DNA from: Bacteriovoracaceae bacterium
Lineage (GTDB): Bacteria > Bdellovibrionota > Bacteriovoracia > Bacteriovoracales > Bacteriovoracaceae
Length of the DNA stretch: 8,452 nucleotides
Assembly: GCA_023151145.1 (NCBI GenBank)
Contig: JAKLJM010000082.1
Location: 1-8,452 of the forward strand
Direction of reading: 5' to 3'
The notes beneath the pieces were generated by a model. That model was not told where the DNA came from. It saw only the letters and a list, made by a program, of their open reading frames with translations, and searched no databases. This document shows positions 6,628 through 8,452 of this stretch, in pieces. The position numbers and the translations under genes were made by a program. The stretch's first letter is position 1, and each line of letters begins with the position of its first letter.

Positions 6628-6679
6628 GAGAAAAGGTTCCTGACGTAGGCAGTTTCAACGAAACTGCAAACCTTTTCTC
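6628..6679. terminator. Two-tier hairpin between convergent genes (likely shared terminator)
   Basis: An 11-bp outer stem (6628-6638 with 6669-6679) encloses an 8-bp inner stem GCAGTTTC/GAAACTGC (6649-6656 with 6660-6667) and a 10-base one-sided bulge (6639-6648). It starts 2 bases after the plus-strand stop codon and about 10 bases after the minus-strand stop, so it can serve both units. Neither strand has a proper T-run after the outer stem, which makes it an atypical terminator; blocking of 3' exonucleases is another possible role. Confidence 0.65.
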
Positions 6680-6689
6680 TGCGTTAGGA

Positions 6690-7049
6690 TTAATCACCAA
6701 TTTTGATAGAAAATCCTGCACCAGGTTGAGTGTTGGTAGAATTTTTATTCTTTTGGTTTTTTGGATCTTGGTGGTTCAATTGAATTTCCGCTAAACAAGT
6801 ATCGTAGCCAATTTCACCTAACTTAAAAACTCTGCCCATTTTATCCGTACAGTTCATCGCTACCTTAGATTTCGCTGCTCCATCTTGTTTCTCAATTTTT
6901 TGCTCAGCAGGTGCAATTTTATCTAAGGAACTTTGATCAATAGTTCCTAAAATCTTCATGTCAATTTTTTTATTTTCTTCTTTAGCTTGCACATTTAGGT
7001 TTAAAAAAAGTGCTGAAGACAAAATTAAAGTCGTTAAAAATATTTTCAT
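6690..7049 (-). CDS. Small exported protein of unknown function
   Basis: The start was set at 7049 because AGGGAG lies five bases before it; a longer in-frame start at 7073 would overlap the preceding gene and has no such site. The 119-residue product has a clear Sec signal peptide (Lys2, hydrophobic core 3-18, cut after VQA at 20-22). The mature part is lysine-rich and hydrophilic, with a first segment of about 40 residues that looks flexible, a central block around MNCTDKMGRVFKLGEIGYDTCL containing Cys67 and Cys85, which may pair in a disulfide, and an Asn/Gln/Lys-rich tail. No family is recognised. It lies 10 bases after the methyltransferase gene and its ribosome-binding site touches that gene's stop codon, so the two are very likely co-transcribed and coupled. 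A periplasmic location is inferred from the signal peptide. Confidence 0.85.
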   Translation of the reverse strand: MKIFLTTLILSSALFLNLNVQAKEENKKIDMKILGTIDQSSLDKIAPAEQKIEKQDGAAKSKVAMNCTDKMGRVFKLGEIGYDTCLAEIQLNHQDPKNQKNKNSTNTQPGAGFSIKIGD

Positions 7050-7054
7050 GGTTA

Positions 7055-7060
7055 CTCCCT
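7055..7060 (-). promoter_or_regulatory. Ribosome-binding site that fixes the small exported protein start
   Basis: On the minus strand AGGGAG (7060 down to 7055) precedes the ATG at 7049 by five bases, and its first base is the last base of the methyltransferase stop codon. This favours translational coupling of the two genes. Confidence 0.85.
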
Positions 7061-8307
7061 TAGTAAAGTTCATACTTAATTAAACGACACTCGAGATTAC
7101 CATTAAAAAGTGGAATACGAGCTTTAGTTTGTAGACTGATAGATTTTCTCAGATCAGGCTTAGAAGTAAAAATGTATGCTCGGTAGCCTTTGAAGTTTTG
7201 TTTTAAGTTCTCACCATATTCATGATAAAGCGTTTTCAAATTTTCTTCCTCACCCATTCGTTCTCCATAGGGAGGGTTACAGATAACGATTCCCGGTGGA
7301 TCTTCTATTCCGTGTATTTTAGTGGCATCTCTTTTGTTGAGCATGACGATTTGTTCAGGAATTTTTGCAGCTCGAAGGTTTGAACGAGTGATTGTGAGCG
7401 ATTGTTCTGAAATATCAAATCCTAAAAACTGACCAGTTTCAAAATTTTGTAGAGCATCTATTGATTGTGAGTACACTTCGTTTATGTATTGAATAAAGAG
7501 TCTTTCCGCTTTTTTATCATTGATAAACCATGGATGTTTTAAGCAATCAAATGTGATTTGCTTTTTTTCTACATAGGGACGAACTCTTAAATATGTCGGA
7601 GCAATTTTTCCTTTAATTAATACGGCTTCAATTAAAATAGAACCAGACCCACACATACTATCAATAAAAATATCTTTATTAGGATCAAAGTCTGTCGACA
7701 TAACGATAGCCGCGGCTAGATTTTCTCGCAGAGGGGCTTGAAAACCAACATCGCGATAACCACGATTAGACAGCGGTTCACCGCACATATCAATTAAAAT
7801 ATGAGCATTAAATAATTCACCTTTTTCTTTTTTCTGAATTCTTAAGAGAAATGAAATATCTGGATTCACGGTATCCACTGACGGTCTTTCTCCATACTTA
7901 TCGCGAAAGTTATCAACGATAGCGTCTTTTAAAAGTTGAGAAAAAATCATGGAGTTTTTAAACTTATATTTTGAATCTATATCAAACAAAGTTTTAATCA
8001 TGAACGTTTGTTTTAAATCAAAAATTTTATCCCACCATTTTTCTTTTGCTAGGGAATAAAGTTCTTTCTCATCTGCAATTGTGTAGACTTGAATTTCGTG
8101 AAAAACTCGCGAAGCGATTCTTGATTGCAACATCACTTTGCAGGCTATATCTGTTTCACAACGAAAAAAGACACCGCCTTTTTCTACAAATACTCTGGTA
8201 ATTCCTAAATCTCTGATTTCTTTTTCGAGGAGTGATTCACACTCTTTGGGGCAAGAGGCAAAAAAGCCTGGTTGATCGTACACCCTTTTGTTTTCGTCGC
8301 GTTTCAT
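7060..8307 (-). CDS. rlmL: RlmL-like THUMP-domain class I SAM-dependent RNA methyltransferase
   Basis: This 415-residue cytoplasmic enzyme should methylate a guanine N2 in 23S rRNA (m2G2445 in E. coli RlmL) or a related RNA site, using S-adenosylmethionine. Residues about 10-55 form the small N-terminal domain, about 55-160 the RNA-binding THUMP domain, and 165-400 the Rossmann methyltransferase. Seen directly are RGYR (182-185) and APLREN (191-196), typical of the linker in this family, the SAM-binding loop DSMCGSG (216-222), the acidic strand GFDIS with Asp298, and the catalytic NPPYGER (344-350). E. coli RlmL is a 702-residue fusion with RlmK; here only the RlmL half exists, as in the Bacillus YpsC type, so the RlmK reaction would need another gene. 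AAGGA seven bases before the ATG supports the start, and a promoter lies just upstream. It leads a two-gene unit with the small exported protein. The NPPY motif alone could suggest a DNA adenine methyltransferase, but the THUMP region argues against that. The exact target nucleotide is inferred. Confidence 0.9.
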   Translation of the reverse strand: MKRDENKRVYDQPGFFASCPKECESLLEKEIRDLGITRVFVEKGGVFFRCETDIACKVMLQSRIASRVFHEIQVYTIADEKELYSLAKEKWWDKIFDLKQTFMIKTLFDIDSKYKFKNSMIFSQLLKDAIVDNFRDKYGERPSVDTVNPDISFLLRIQKKEKGELFNAHILIDMCGEPLSNRGYRDVGFQAPLRENLAAAIVMSTDFDPNKDIFIDSMCGSGSILIEAVLIKGKIAPTYLRVRPYVEKKQITFDCLKHPWFINDKKAERLFIQYINEVYSQSIDALQNFETGQFLGFDISEQSLTITRSNLRAAKIPEQIVMLNKRDATKIHGIEDPPGIVICNPPYGERMGEEENLKTLYHEYGENLKQNFKGYRAYIFTSKPDLRKSISLQTKARIPLFNGNLECRLIKYELY

Positions 8308-8341
8308 ACCTTGGTCCTTCTAATTTTAATAACAAGTTGGA

Positions 8342-8370
8342 CTTATAGGTGTAAGTATTCAAAAGCGCAA
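8342..8370 (-). promoter_or_regulatory. Probable housekeeping-type promoter of the methyltransferase gene
   Basis: On the minus strand TTGCGC (8370-8365) and TATAAG (8347-8342) are separated by exactly 17 bases. The -10 matches consensus at five of six positions; the -35 keeps only the TTG. Start would be near 8335, giving a leader of about 28 bases before the ATG at 8307. Confidence 0.55.
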
Positions 8371-8394
8371 GATGAAGTTAGAGACAAGTAATTT

Positions 8395-8452
8395 TTACAA
8401 GCTTTCTGTTAAACGCATCTCTTGAAAGTGTTTGGCTTTAATAATCAGGTCT
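8395..8452 (-). CDS. C-terminal tail of a further minus-strand gene (partial)
   Basis: Reading in from the right edge on the minus strand, one frame is open for 18 codons and ends with TAA at 8397-8395. The residues (DLIIKAKHFQEMRLTESL) look like an ordinary charged helical tail. The stop lies 24 bases before the -35 of the methyltransferase promoter, a sensible spacing for neighbouring genes in the same direction. The stretch is too short to prove coding or to suggest a function, and no terminator follows. Confidence 0.4.
   Translation of the reverse strand, partial: DLIIKAKHFQEMRLTESL

Noticed and set aside
7050..7073. Longer start for the small exported protein
   Set aside because: It overlaps the end of the methyltransferase gene and has no ribosome-binding site, whereas 7049 has AGGGAG at five bases and a clean signal peptide.
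5798..8307. A restriction-modification pair formed by the nuclease-like gene and the NPPY-containing methyltransferase
   Set aside because: The methyltransferase has the THUMP and linker features of an RNA-modifying RlmL, the genes are convergent, and an exported-protein gene and a hairpin lie between them.

Overview
The window is AT-rich with densely packed genes. It carries six complete protein-coding genes and, probably, the ends of two more genes cut off at the window edges. Nothing resembling a tRNA, rRNA, insertion sequence, integrase or CRISPR array was seen. The mix of AT-rich code, a large disulfide-rich exported protein, a short-signal lipoprotein under a sigma-54-type promoter, a long (~575-residue) acyl-CoA dehydrogenase and a stand-alone RlmL-type methyltransferase would fit a Gram-negative bacterium of the Bdellovibrio-and-like group (Bacteriovorax/Peredibacter type). 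That placement is an impression from gene style and rests on no marker gene.

Left part (1-3200). An open frame enters from the left edge and stops inside the start codon of a 1007-residue exported protein (127-3150), so the two genes look translationally coupled. The large protein has a Sec signal peptide, an N-terminal region with MACPF-like sequence features, a run of five 22-23-residue leucine-rich units, and a C-terminal kelch-type beta-propeller. A perfect 13-bp hairpin with a T-run ends this unit.

Middle (3200-5740). A small lipoprotein gene (3349-3891) lies behind a near-consensus, correctly spaced -24/-12 (sigma-54) promoter with a 15-bp direct repeat just upstream, and ends at its own intrinsic terminator. 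Next is a monocistronic-looking long-chain-type acyl-CoA dehydrogenase gene (4013-5740), with both family signatures and the catalytic glutamate.

Right part (5741-8452). A plus-strand gene for a probable PD-(D/E)xK nuclease-fold protein (5798-6625) converges on a minus-strand pair: an RlmL-like THUMP methyltransferase (8307-7060) followed 10 nt later by a small exported protein (7049-6690). A two-tier hairpin separates the convergent units. The 5' part of the nuclease-like gene is unusually rich in inverted repeats and has no properly spaced ribosome-binding site. The C-terminal end of one more minus-strand gene probably enters from the right edge.

The genes do not form one obvious pathway. 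The most interesting items are the three-module exported protein, the sigma-54-controlled lipoprotein and the structured, orphan nuclease-like gene.
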